A stretch of DNA of 57,044 nucleotides from contig NZ_BBOX01000126.1 in NCBI RefSeq assembly GCF_001553455.1, positions 1-57,044 of the forward strand, given 5' to 3'. How positions within the stretch are numbered: position 1 is the first letter of the stretch; each line of letters begins with the position of its first letter. This DNA comes from Streptomyces hygroscopicus subsp. hygroscopicus (GTDB lineage: Bacteria > Actinomycetota > Actinomycetes > Streptomycetales > Streptomycetaceae). The notes beneath the pieces are model-generated. The model worked only from the letters and a program-made list of their open reading frames with translations, did not search any database and was not told the DNA's origin. The position numbers and the translations under genes were made by a program. Positions 1 through 9,727 of this stretch are shown piece after piece.

Positions 1-205
1 GCTCCGGGCCGCCGGGCTCCGGGCCGCGGAGCCGCCGGGCTGCCGGGCTGCCGGGCTCCGGGCCACGGGGCTGTGGAGCCGCCGGGCCGCCGGGCTGCCA
101 AGCTCCCGGGCTGTCGAGCTGCCTAGCCGCCTGGCCGCCGGGTTCCGGGCCGCGGGGCTGCCGGGCCGCCGGGCCGTCGAGCCGCCTGGCCGCCGAGCCG
201 CTTCC
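1..205. repeat. GC-rich low-complexity repeat
   Basis: Irregular tandem blocks built from gccgccgggct and ccgggccgcgg motifs run from the window edge. No convincing reading frame crosses them. They resemble the other GC-rich slippage arrays in this window (7.4, 29.3, 32.4 and 54.9 kb), which also lie between genes. The left border is outside the window, so the array could be the tail of an upstream gene. Confidence 0.6.
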
Positions 206-290
206 GTCGTCCGGCGAGGCCGAGGTTGAGATGGTGCGTGGCCCGGCGGGGCCGCGCCGGGCCGCGCGCATCGATCGGCGTGGCGTTCGC

Positions 291-330
291 CGCAGCCGAT
301 GCGCACCCGTACGCCCGCGCATCGGCTACG
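291..330. terminator. Imperfect inverted repeat, possible terminator
   Basis: Arms at 291-304 and 317-330 pair over 14 positions with one mismatch, around a 12-nt loop. It could end a transcript entering from the left edge. Apart from this hairpin I see nothing recognisable between 206 and 427. Confidence 0.35.
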
Positions 331-427
331 CGCGGGCCGCGCTCCGCCATCCGAGTGGAAACGCTGTGCGTCCTCTGGCCCATCTGACGTAGTCCCCTGC
401 TTACTTGCAGATACCGACTGGTGGGTC

Positions 428-492
428 GCCCATACCTCTGTCGGGGGACAGTCGGCTTGTCCGCTTGACGTAGGCAGGCCGACCGTATGGGC
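428..492 (+). promoter_or_regulatory. Candidate structured leader RNA (three-way junction)
   Basis: An outer helix pairs GCCCATAC (428-435) with GTATGGGC (485-492). Inside it sit a perfect hairpin CTGTC-GGGG-GACAG (438-451) and a second stem, TCGGC (452-456) with GCCGA (478-482). The nesting forms a three-way junction about 90 nt upstream of the Ig-repeat gene and just before a strong hairpin. That is the arrangement of an aptamer followed by an expression platform. I do not recognise a known riboswitch consensus, and chance pairing in GC-rich DNA is a real alternative. Confidence 0.3.
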
Positions 493-511
493 ACCCCCAG
501 GCAGAGGCCAT

Positions 512-541
512 GGCTCCGCGCGGCCTGTACCGCGCGGAGCC
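512..541 (+). terminator. Perfect hairpin in the leader of the Ig-repeat gene
   Basis: A 12-bp perfect stem (512-523 with 530-541) closes a 6-nt loop. It ends 43 nt before the chosen start codon at 585. No T-run follows, as is usual for Streptomyces terminators. It may attenuate the downstream gene or work together with the structured RNA at 428-492. Confidence 0.45.
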
Positions 542-584
542 GGGCGGCTCATCCCCCTGCCAGCAGGAAAGGGCGGCCGCCTCC

Positions 585-3500
585 ATGTCCACCACCACGG
601 TGACCTCCACACCGAACCCCTCCGTCTTCGGTCAGTCCGTCACCTACACCGCCACCGTCACCGGTATCACCGCCGGGTCCGCTCCGTTCGGGGACGTGAC
701 CTTCGTCCTCGCCGGCGGTCCGACGCTGGGGCCCGTGACGCTCACCGCCACCGGGCCGGACTCCGGCACGGCCAGTGTCACCGACTCGTCGCTCGCCGTC
801 GGCTCCCATCTGGTCACCGCCACCTTCGTCAACTCCACCGATCCGTTGGACAACTCCTCCGGCACGACGATCCAGCAGGTCAACCTGGCCGCGACCACCA
901 CCACCGTCTCGTCCGTCCCGCCCGCGCCGGTCTGCGGGCAGACCGTGACGCTGACCGCCCACGTGGCGGCCGTGCCCCCGGGCAGCGGCACCCCCACGGG
1001 GACGGTCACCTTCATCATCAGCGCCGACGGGCCCACGGTGACCGGAACCCTCGACGGCTCGGGGAACGCCTCCGTCACCGTCCCCGGCCTGGCCGTGGGT
1101 GCCCACCAGGTCGCCGCGTTCTACAGCGGCGACACCGACTTCGCCGCGTCCAACTCGCCATTGGTGCCGCTCACCGTCAGCCCGGCCTCCTCGACCACGA
1201 CCCTCACGGTGTCCCCCGCCTCGCCGGTCTGCGGTGCGGCGGTGACCCTGTGCGCGCAGGTGGCGGTGGTGGCGCCCGGCACCTGTACCCCGACGGGCAC
1301 GGTGACCTTCTCCGTGGCGGGCGGGCCGACGCTCACGGGCACGCTGGACGGAACCGGCCAGGCGTGCGTGACGACCAGTGCCATCCCGGTGGGTACGCAT
1401 GCCGTGACGGCCACCTACGGCGGCAACGGGGATGTCGTGGGCTCCTCCGGCACCGGATCGGTCACGGTCGGCCAGGGAGTGTCGACCACATCGGTCACGG
1501 TGACACCGGCCGCTCCGGTCTGCGGTGAGGCGATCACCATCTGTGCGCAGGTGTCGGTGGCGCCGCCGAGCACCTGTACGCCCACGGGCACGGTGACGTT
1601 CGCGATCACCGGCGGCCCGACCCTGACCGGCACGCTGGACGGAACCGGCCAGGCATGTGTGACCACCAGCGCGCTGACGACCGGGTCGTACACCGTGACG
1701 GCCACGTACGGGGGCAGCGCGGATGTCGCGGGCTCCAGCGGCTCGGCGCCGATCACCGTGGGCCAGGGCACATCGGCCACCTCGGTGAGCGTCTCGCCCA
1801 GCCCGTCCGTCTGCGGTGAGCCGGTGACCATCTGCGCGGACGTGACCGTCGCGCCGCCGAGCACCTGCACACCCACCGGGAACGTGACGTTCACCGTCTC
1901 GGGCGGCCCGACCCTGACCGGCACGCTGAACGGGGCCGGTCAGGCATGCGTGACCACCAGCGCCATCCCGGTGGGCACGCACACCGTGACCGTCGTCTAC
2001 GCGGGCGACACGAACATCACGAGTTCGACGGCCAGCACGCCGATCACGGTGAACCAGGCGGCCTCCACGACCGCCCTGACCGTCTCGCCCAACCCGGCGG
2101 TGTGCGGTCAGCCGGTCACTTTGTGCGCACAGGTCACCACGGTGGCGCCGGGTACCTGTACGCCGACCGGGACGGTGACGTTCGCGATCGCGGGCGGCCC
2201 GACGTTGACGGGGACGCTGGATGTGACGGGCCAGGCGTGTGTGACGACCGGTGCCTTGCCGGTGGGTACGCATGCGGTGACGGCTACGTACGCGGGCGAC
2301 GCGGGTGTGGCGGGTTCGTCGGGTTCCGGCTCCGTCACGGTGGGGCAGGCCGCGTCGACGACCACGCTGTCCTTCCTGCCCAGCAACCCGGTGTGCGGCC
2401 AGCCGGTGACCCTGTGTGCGCAGGTGACGCCTGTGGCGCCGGGGACGTGTGTCCCGACGGGATCGGTGACGTTCACGGTCGCGGGCGGCCCGACGCTGAC
2501 GGGGACGCTGGATGTGACGGGCCAGGCGTGTGTGACCACCAGTGCCATCCCGGTGGGTACGCATGCGGTGACGGCTACGTACGCGGGCGACGCGGGTGTG
2601 GCGGGTTCGTCGGGTTCCGGCTCGGTCACCGTCGGCCAGGCCGCGTCGACAACGACGGTGACGGTGTCGCCTGTTTCTCCGGTGTGCGGTCAGTCCGTGA
2701 CGGTGTGCGCACAGGTCACCACGGTGGCGCCGGGTACCTGTACGCCGACCGGGACGGTGACGTTCGCGATCGCGGGTGGTCCGACGTTGACGGGGACGTT
2801 GGATGGGTCGGGTAAGGCGTGTGTGACGACTGGTGCGTTGTCGGTGGGTGCGCATGCGGTGACGGCTACGTACGCGGGTGACGCGGGTGTGGCGGGTTCG
2901 TCGGGTTCCGGTTCGGTCACGGTGGGTCAGGCCGCGTCGACGACGACGGTGACGGTGTCGCCGGTTTCTCCGGTGTGCGGTCAGTCGGTGACGGTGTGTG
3001 CGCAGGTGACGCCTGTGGCGCCGGGGACGTGTGTGCCGACGGGGTCGGTGACGTTCGCGGTCGCGGGTGGTCCGACGTTGACGGGGACGTTGGATGGGTC
3101 GGGTAAGGCGTGTGTGACGACTGGTGCGTTGTCGGTGGGTACGCATGCGGTGACGGCCACGTACGCCGGTGACGCGGGTGTGGCGGGTTCGTCCGGCTCC
3201 GGCTCCGTCACCGTCGGCCAGGCGAGCACCACCACCACGCTCACCTCCTCGCCGAACCCGTCCGCCCCCGGCCAGACCGTGACCTTCACCGCCACCGTGT
3301 CCGCGCTGCCGCCGGCGACGGGCACCCCGACCGGGACCGTCACCTTCCTGATCAGCGGTGGCCCCACCCTCACCGGCACGCTGAACGGCTCGGGACAGGC
3401 CACCGTCAGCACCAGCGCCCTCACCGCCGGACCGCACACGGTCGTCGCCACCTACGGCGGCGACGGCTGCTTCGCCGGTTCGACCTCACCGGCCATCGTC

Positions 3501-3857
3501 CAGACCGTGGTCGTGGCGGGGACCACGACCACCGTGACCGCCACCCCGGCCACCATCCGGCTGCGGTTCAACGGCACGCTGGTCATTCCGACCATGAGCG
3601 CGACGCTGAGGGACGCGTCGAACAACCCGCTCCCCGGCCGGACCATCACCTTCGTCGCCAACTCCGCGCTGGGCCCGATCACCCTGGGCAGCGCGGTCAC
3701 CAACGCCAGTGGCACGGCGACGCTCAGCAACGTCACCGTGGATCCGACCGTCCTCACCGCCTCGACGTACACCGCCTCCTTCGCCGGCGCTCCGGGGCTG
3801 AGCCCGTCGTCGGGTTCGGCCTCGCTGACCTTCCAGCCGACGCCGATCCTCCCGTAA
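585..3857 (+). CDS. Tandem Ig-like domain repeat protein
   Basis: A 1090-aa protein made of about ten Ig-like (Big_3-type) modules of roughly 97 residues, followed by a C-terminal invasin-like Ig module (about residue 980 onward). Each module opens with a TTTxTVSP-type strand, has a GTVTF strand and ends with an ATYxGD strand. Modules 3-9 carry four cysteines each (VCG, CAQ, TCTPTG, ACVTT), which suggests two disulfides per module; module 1 has none. Such proteins usually act as extracellular adhesive or stalk parts, but I see no signal peptide, membrane segment or sorting signal, either from this start or from an upstream ATG at 510. ATG 585 is preferred because AGGAAAGG lies about 13 nt upstream and domain 1 begins directly after it. 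Function is inferred from the fold only. Confidence 0.8.
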   Translation: MSTTTVTSTPNPSVFGQSVTYTATVTGITAGSAPFGDVTFVLAGGPTLGPVTLTATGPDSGTASVTDSSLAVGSHLVTATFVNSTDPLDNSSGTTIQQVNLAATTTTVSSVPPAPVCGQTVTLTAHVAAVPPGSGTPTGTVTFIISADGPTVTGTLDGSGNASVTVPGLAVGAHQVAAFYSGDTDFAASNSPLVPLTVSPASSTTTLTVSPASPVCGAAVTLCAQVAVVAPGTCTPTGTVTFSVAGGPTLTGTLDGTGQACVTTSAIPVGTHAVTATYGGNGDVVGSSGTGSVTVGQGVSTTSVTVTPAAPVCGEAITICAQVSVAPPSTCTPTGTVTFAITGGPTLTGTLDGTGQACVTTSALTTGSYTVTATYGGSADVAGSSGSAPITVGQGTSATSVSVSPSPSVCGEPVTICADVTVAPPSTCTPTGNVTFTVSGGPTLTGTLNGAGQACVTTSAIPVGTHTVTVVYAGDTNITSSTASTPITVNQAASTTALTVSPNPAVCGQPVTLCAQVTTVAPGTCTPTGTVTFAIAGGPTLTGTLDVTGQACVTTGALPVGTHAVTATYAGDAGVAGSSGSGSVTVGQAASTTTLSFLPSNPVCGQPVTLCAQVTPVAPGTCVPTGSVTFTVAGGPTLTGTLDVTGQACVTTSAIPVGTHAVTATYAGDAGVAGSSGSGSVTVGQAASTTTVTVSPVSPVCGQSVTVCAQVTTVAPGTCTPTGTVTFAIAGGPTLTGTLDGSGKACVTTGALSVGAHAVTATYAGDAGVAGSSGSGSVTVGQAASTTTVTVSPVSPVCGQSVTVCAQVTPVAPGTCVPTGSVTFAVAGGPTLTGTLDGSGKACVTTGALSVGTHAVTATYAGDAGVAGSSGSGSVTVGQASTTTTLTSSPNPSAPGQTVTFTATVSALPPATGTPTGTVTFLISGGPTLTGTLNGSGQATVSTSALTAGPHTVVATYGGDGCFAGSTSPAIVQTVVVAGTTTTVTATPATIRLRFNGTLVIPTMSATLRDASNNPLPGRTITFVANSALGPITLGSAVTNASGTATLSNVTVDPTVLTASTYTASFAGAPGLSPSSGSASLTFQPTPILP
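2646..3227 (+). repeat. Near-identical 291-bp repeat units inside the Ig gene
   Basis: Modules 8 and 9 begin at 2646 and 2937, a period of exactly 291 bp, and are almost identical at DNA level. They use unusual synonymous codons for this gene (GGT, GTG, TTG, ACG instead of GGC, GTC, CTG, ACC). Parts of modules 6 and 7 share the pattern. This points to recent unit duplication or gene conversion. Confidence 0.8.
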
Positions 3858-3906
3858 CGCCCGGAGGTCGGCGGACACCTGGAGCAGACACAGCACACGG
3901 CAACAG

Positions 3907-3980
3907 ACACAGGACACAGCCACACAGGACTCAGCCACACAGGACTCAGCCACACAGGACTCAGCCACACAGGACACAGG
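3907..3980. repeat. 15-bp tandem repeat after the Ig gene
   Basis: About five head-to-tail copies of ACACAGGACTCAGCC, the first and last being variants, lie 50 nt after the Ig gene stop codon. They are less GC-rich than the surroundings. No coding role is visible. Confidence 0.85.
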
Positions 3981-4019
3981 ACGCAGCCACAGGAGACACC
4001 GCACGCCCGCGCCGGACCG

Positions 4020-4052
4020 CCGCACGGCGGCCCGGCGCGGGCCGCCGTGCGG
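4020..4052 (+). terminator. Terminator hairpin after the Ig-repeat gene
   Basis: A perfect 15-bp stem (4020-4034 with 4038-4052) closes a 3-nt loop between the Ig gene and the next gene. This is the strongest hairpin of the region and probably isolates the Ig gene from the core era block. Confidence 0.7.
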
Positions 4053-4115
4053 ACGCGGAGCCTCCACCCCGCCCACCGGCGTCACCACCGGTGGGCGCCC
4101 CATATGCTCATCCGC

Positions 4116-4466
4116 ATGAGCGATGCAGCGCAGCTGGACCCCGAAGACCGCAAGATCATCACGCTGGCCCGCTCCGCGCGGGCCCGCAACTCCGTGGCGG
4201 AAGGTGCCGCCGTCCGCGACGAGACGGGGCGTACCTACGTCGCCGGCACCGTGGCCCTCGACTCGCTGAAGCTGAGCGCGCTGCGGACCGCCGTCGCCAT
4301 GGCCGTGGCGAGCGGTGCCACGTCCCTGGAGGCCGCGGCCGTGGTGACCGAGGCCGAGAGCGCGTCCGAGGAGGACCGCGCGGCCGTACGGGACCTCGGC
4401 GGGGCCGGGACCCCGGTGCTGGTGGCCGGCCCCGACGGCGGCTTGCGGACCACCCTGCCGGCCTGA
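4116..4466 (+). CDS. Cytidine deaminase-like protein, catalytic residues absent
   Basis: A 116-aa protein aligned in pattern with small tetrameric cytidine deaminases: an AEGAAVRDETGRTYVAG strand-turn segment (about residues 24-40), then the LSALRTAVAMAVASG helix (about 49-63). The helix sits where active enzymes have a Cys/His-Ala-Glu zinc motif. Here no Cys occurs in the whole protein, and both the HAE/CAE motif and the PCxxC motif are missing, so deaminase activity is unlikely. The gene immediately precedes era, as I recall for other Streptomyces, so it is a conserved neighbour rather than a recent arrival. ATG 4116 was chosen to begin at MSDAAQLDPEDRK; an ATG at 4104 in the same frame is possible. 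Confidence 0.8.
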   Translation: MSDAAQLDPEDRKIITLARSARARNSVAEGAAVRDETGRTYVAGTVALDSLKLSALRTAVAMAVASGATSLEAAAVVTEAESASEEDRAAVRDLGGAGTPVLVAGPDGGLRTTLPA

Positions 4467-4544
4467 CCCACCGCCATCGGCGGTCGCACGGGGCCGGGAC
4501 GGCCTGGTCCGAACCGGTCGGGGGGATCGGGGAGAATGGGGTCC

Positions 4545-5501
4545 ATGACTGCCCGTACCTCCCCGTCCTCGACCGAGCAGCGGGAGACTCCGCACCGCTC
4601 GGGCTTCGCCTGCTTCGTCGGCCGCCCCAACGCGGGCAAGTCGACCCTGACCAACGCGCTGGTGGGGACGAAGGTCGCGATCACCTCCAACCGCCCGCAG
4701 ACCACCCGCCACACCGTCCGTGGCATCGTGCACCGCCCCGACGCCCAGTTGGTGCTCGTCGACACCCCCGGTCTGCACAAGCCGCGCACCCTGCTCGGCG
4801 AGCGGCTCAACGACGTCGTGCGCACCACCTGGGCCGAAGTCGACGTCATCGGCTTCTGTCTGCCCGCCGACCAGAAGCTGGGCCCCGGCGACCGCTACAT
4901 CGCCACCGAGCTCGCGGGGATCAAGAAGACCCCCAAGGTCGCGATCGTCACCAAGACCGATCTGGTCGAGTCCGAGCAACTGGCCCAGCAGCTGATCGCC
5001 ATCGACCGGCTCGGCAAGGAACTGGGCATCGAGTGGGCCGAGATCGTCCCGGTGTCGGCCGTCGGTGACCAGCAAGTGGGTCTGCTGGCGGACCTGCTGG
5101 TCCCGCTGCTGCCGGAGGGCCCGACGCTCTACGCGGAGGGCGACCTCACCGATGAGCCCGAGCAGGTCATGGTCGCCGAGCTGATCCGGGAGGCCGCGCT
5201 GGAGGGCGTACGGGACGAGCTGCCGCACTCCATCGCGGTGGTCGTGGAGGAGATGCTGCCCCGCGAGGGCCGCCCCGCGGACCGGCCGCTCCTCGACGTC
5301 CACGCCAACCTCTACATCGAGCGGCCCAGCCAGAAGGGGATCATCATCGGTCCCAAGGGACGCCGCCTGAAAGAGGTCGGCACCAAGTCCCGCAAACACA
5401 TCGAGGCGCTTCTCGGTACGCCGGTTTTCCTGGACCTTCATGTGAAGGTGGCCAAGGATTGGCAGCGGGATCCGAAGCAGTTGCGGAAGCTGGGGTTCTG
5501 A
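4545..5501 (+). CDS. era: GTPase Era
   Basis: Era binds 16S rRNA near its 3' end and assists 30S ribosome assembly at the membrane. The 318-aa protein has the G1 P-loop GRPNAGKST (about residues 26-34), G3 DTPG (about 74-77), G4 TKTD in place of NKxD, and G5 SAV. A C-terminal KH domain contains IIGPKGRRLKE (about 265-275). Length and domain order match the family. ATG 4545 is preferred because GGGGAG (4529-4534) lies 10 nt upstream; ATG 4536 is too close to that site. The last 33 codons are duplicated downstream (see 5598-5721). A strong bidirectional hairpin follows at 5754. Confidence 0.97.
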   Translation: MTARTSPSSTEQRETPHRSGFACFVGRPNAGKSTLTNALVGTKVAITSNRPQTTRHTVRGIVHRPDAQLVLVDTPGLHKPRTLLGERLNDVVRTTWAEVDVIGFCLPADQKLGPGDRYIATELAGIKKTPKVAIVTKTDLVESEQLAQQLIAIDRLGKELGIEWAEIVPVSAVGDQQVGLLADLLVPLLPEGPTLYAEGDLTDEPEQVMVAELIREAALEGVRDELPHSIAVVVEEMLPREGRPADRPLLDVHANLYIERPSQKGIIIGPKGRRLKEVGTKSRKHIEALLGTPVFLDLHVKVAKDWQRDPKQLRKLGF

Positions 5502-5597
5502 GGTCGGCCCTTACGCCGGTCGGAGGCCGGCGCGGGCGCCCGAAGCCCGGGAGGCCGCCCGGGGCCGAGCGGTGCGAGGGCGGCAGAAGGAGGGGGC

Positions 5598-5721
5598 TCG
5601 AGGCGCTCCTCGGTACGCCGGTTTTCCTGGACCTTCATGTGAAGGTGGCCAAGGATTGGCAGCGGGATCCGAAGCAGTTGCGGAAGCTGGGGTTCTGAGG
5701 TCGGCCCTTACCGCCGGTCGG
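5598..5721 (+). pseudogene. Duplicated 3' end of era
   Basis: This 124-bp segment repeats 5401-5523, the last 33 codons of era plus its stop and about 20 bp beyond. There is one substitution (T5411 versus C5608, synonymous in era) and one inserted C. The spacer of 74 bp between copies is unrelated GC-rich sequence. An in-frame ORF crosses the second copy (5459-5698), but without the GTPase domain it cannot be a functional Era. The copy may be an integration or recombination scar at the gene's 3' end. Confidence 0.9.
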
Positions 5722-5753
5722 GGGTTCTGAGCCGCCCGGCGGACGCGTTGCCA

Positions 5754-5783
5754 CCCGCCCCGGGCGACCGTGCCCGGGGCGGG
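5754..5783. terminator. Bidirectional terminator between era and emfourin genes
   Basis: A perfect 12-bp stem (5754-5765 with 5772-5783) encloses a 6-nt loop. It sits between the end of the rightward era region and the 3' end of the leftward emfourin gene, so it can serve both. Confidence 0.7.
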
Positions 5784-5852
5784 CGCGCCCCGGCGGCCCG
5801 CACCCGCATCCCCCGCCGCGCTCCTATGCGCCCCGGCGCGCCCTCCGGCCCG

Positions 5853-6119
5853 TTACGCCCCCTCCTTCAGCACCGTCCGGATCAGTTCCCGCTGGGCGTC
5901 GCTCAGGTGGGGGTCCGCGGCGTGGATGGTGCGGCCGTCGACGGTGATCTCGTACTGGAAGCCGTCGGGGACCCCGCGCGGGGCCGTGGTGTGGCCGGTC
6001 TCGACGGCCTGATGGGCCAGGGCGTCCAGATGGGTGGCGTCGGGCCGGCCGGTGGTGTCCAGCTCGGCCCGGCGCTCGATTCCGGCGAATCCGCCGGTGC
6101 GGATGACGGAGATGCGCAT
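5853..6119 (-). CDS. Emfourin-like protease inhibitor
   Basis: An 88-aa protein beginning MRISVIRTGGFAG, followed by a YEITVDGRTIHAADPHLSDAQ segment and a C-terminal helix. This is the layout of emfourin, the proteinaceous inhibitor encoded next to protealysin-like M4 metalloproteases. It lies 27 nt downstream of the M4 protease gene on the same strand, so the two are probably co-transcribed. The inhibitor would restrain the cytoplasmic or pre-secretion form of the partner enzyme. No signal peptide is present, like its partner. Family assignment rests on motif memory and on context. Confidence 0.75.
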   Translation of the reverse strand: MRISVIRTGGFAGIERRAELDTTGRPDATHLDALAHQAVETGHTTAPRGVPDGFQYEITVDGRTIHAADPHLSDAQRELIRTVLKEGA

Positions 6120-6146
6120 GGCTCCATCACTACCCGATGGCGTGCC

Positions 6147-7277
6147 CTAGCGCGCGCCCGCGTGGGCCCGCAGATCGGTGATGCCCACCTGCGTCCATGC
6201 CTCCCGCACCGCCGCCTGCTCCTCGCCCTCGCCGTAGCGGGCGTGTGCCGCGGCCACCGTGAGCTGGGCGAAGTCGGCGAACTCCGCGTCGGAGGCCAGG
6301 TCGCCGCCGGTCAGCACGTCGTACCAGATCTGCCCGGCGCGCTCCCAGGCGTGGCCGCCCAGGGCGGTGGCGGCGAGGTAGAAGGCGTGGTTGGGGATGC
6401 CGGAGTTGATGTGGACGCCGCCGTTGTCCCGTGAGGTGCGGACGTAGTCGTCCATCGTGCCCGGCTGGGGGTCCTTGCCCAGCACATCGTCGTCGTACGC
6501 CGTGCCCGGGGCCTTCAGCGAGCGCAGCGCCACGCCGGTGACCCGCTCCGTCAGCAGCCCCGCGCCGATCAGCCAGTCGGCCTCCTCGGCGCTCTGGCCG
6601 AGCGCGTGCTGCTTGACGAGTGAGCCGAAGACGTCGGACATCGACTCGTTGAGCGCCCCGGACTGGCCGAAGTACTCGAGGTTGGCGGTGTACTGCGTGA
6701 CGCCGTGGGTGAGCTCGTGGGCCATGACGTCGATCGGGATGGTGAAGTCCAGGAAGACCTCGCCGTCCCCGTCGCCGAAGACCATCTGCTCGCCGTCCCA
6801 GAAGGCGTTGTTGTAGTCCTCGCTGTAGTGGACGCTCGCGTTCAGCGGCAGGCCGGAGTCGTCGACCGAGCGCCGGCCGTACGCCTTCAGGAAGAGCTCG
6901 AAGGTCGCGCCGAGCCCGTCGTAGGCGCGGTTGACCGAGGCGTCCGCGCCCGCCTGGTCGCCTTCGCCGCGCACCTTGCTGCCCGGCAGCGTGGTCTTGT
7001 GCTGGGCGTCGTAGATGGTGCGCCGGGGCTTGTCGGAGGGGGCGGCGGCACGCGCGGCGGGGATTCCGCGCACGGTGGTGATCCGGCGGCGGGTGCGCTG
7101 CAGGGCGTCGTGCTCCAGGGTGCGGCGGGCGGGATCGGCCAGCGAGGCGTCCTCGGCGTGGGACAGCTTGTCGAGCACGTGCGGCGGCACGATCGTGCAG
7201 AAGGCGGTGCGGTGGGGTCCGGGGGCGGCGGTGCGGCGGTGACCGCGGGCAGAGGCGTTGGCGTCCATGGGGTCCAT
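6147..7277 (-). CDS. Protealysin-like M4 family metalloprotease
   Basis: A 376-aa thermolysin-family zinc endopeptidase. Zinc ligands are in HELTHG (about residues 187-192) and NESMSDV (Glu about 211); the active-site region NGGVHINSGIPNHAF with its catalytic His follows near 290. The short N-terminal propeptide carries a PPHVLDKL motif typical of protealysin-type precursors, in place of the long FTP propeptide of secreted thermolysins. No signal peptide is seen, which also fits protealysins. ATG 7277 was chosen (7268 is an alternative, GTG 7313 a third); none has a clear ribosome site, so the mRNA may be leaderless. The emfourin inhibitor gene follows in the same operon. Confidence 0.9.
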   Translation of the reverse strand: MDPMDANASARGHRRTAAPGPHRTAFCTIVPPHVLDKLSHAEDASLADPARRTLEHDALQRTRRRITTVRGIPAARAAAPSDKPRRTIYDAQHKTTLPGSKVRGEGDQAGADASVNRAYDGLGATFELFLKAYGRRSVDDSGLPLNASVHYSEDYNNAFWDGEQMVFGDGDGEVFLDFTIPIDVMAHELTHGVTQYTANLEYFGQSGALNESMSDVFGSLVKQHALGQSAEEADWLIGAGLLTERVTGVALRSLKAPGTAYDDDVLGKDPQPGTMDDYVRTSRDNGGVHINSGIPNHAFYLAATALGGHAWERAGQIWYDVLTGGDLASDAEFADFAQLTVAAAHARYGEGEEQAAVREAWTQVGITDLRAHAGAR

Positions 7278-7368
7278 GGCTGGCAATGTCGCACCGCGTC
7301 GTACGGGTGTCACGCCTTGCGGTCATGATTGCTGAAATCGAGTGGAAGATGCGTATTCCTCCGCGAAG

Positions 7369-7522
7369 CATGCGCCGGTCCGCATGAGGCACATGTGCCG
7401 GTCCGCATGAGGCCCACGCGGCGGTCCGCGTGGCACATGCGCCGGTCCGCGTGAGGGCACATGCGCCGGGCCGCGTGAGGCCCACGCGGCGGTCCGGGTG
7501 AGGCATGTCCCGGTCCGTATAG
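7369..7522. repeat. About seven 23-bp imperfect repeats upstream of leuA leader
   Basis: Units share the core CGGTCCGCRTGAGG preceded by CATGYGC or CACGCGG, with a period of 21-24 bp. They occupy the divergent promoter region between the M4 protease gene and the leuA leader. They could bind a regulator or be neutral slippage products; no dyad symmetry decides this. Confidence 0.7.
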
Positions 7523-7556
7523 TGATACGGGTCCGCCGTGTCCCGTCCGTCTCGGT

Positions 7557-7562
7557 TAGGCT
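7557..7562 (+). promoter_or_regulatory. Putative -10 box of the leuA leader transcript
   Basis: TAGGCT resembles the Streptomyces vegetative -10 consensus TAGRRT. It lies 10 nt before the leader-peptide ATG at 7573, so transcription would begin at or just before that codon, giving a leaderless leader ORF. No convincing -35 box is visible. Confidence 0.4.
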
Positions 7563-7572
7563 GCTTCCCATC

Positions 7573-9542
<1,970 letters not shown>

Positions 9543-9727
9543 TCTTTCACCGGACGGGTCCGTCACCCCGTTGACCTGTCACCCACACGGGCCCCGTTCA
9601 CCGCATGAGGTGGGCGGGGCCTCGGGTTTGGCCTGTTGTCTCCGTTCGGGGTACTGACGCCACATCATGGATGTGGCTAGCATCACGTCAACGCGGCAAC
9701 GTGGCCGAAGCGTTATGGAGGTGTGAC

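Noticed and set aside
549..3437. 962-codon open frame on the minus strand opposite the Ig-repeat gene
   Set aside because: It is Arg/His-rich with no domain pattern and arises from the high-GC third positions of the real gene on the other strand.
5459..5698. 79-aa protein covering the second era tail
   Set aside because: It consists of the duplicated KH-domain end plus GC-rich spacer translation and has no start signal; treated as a scar.
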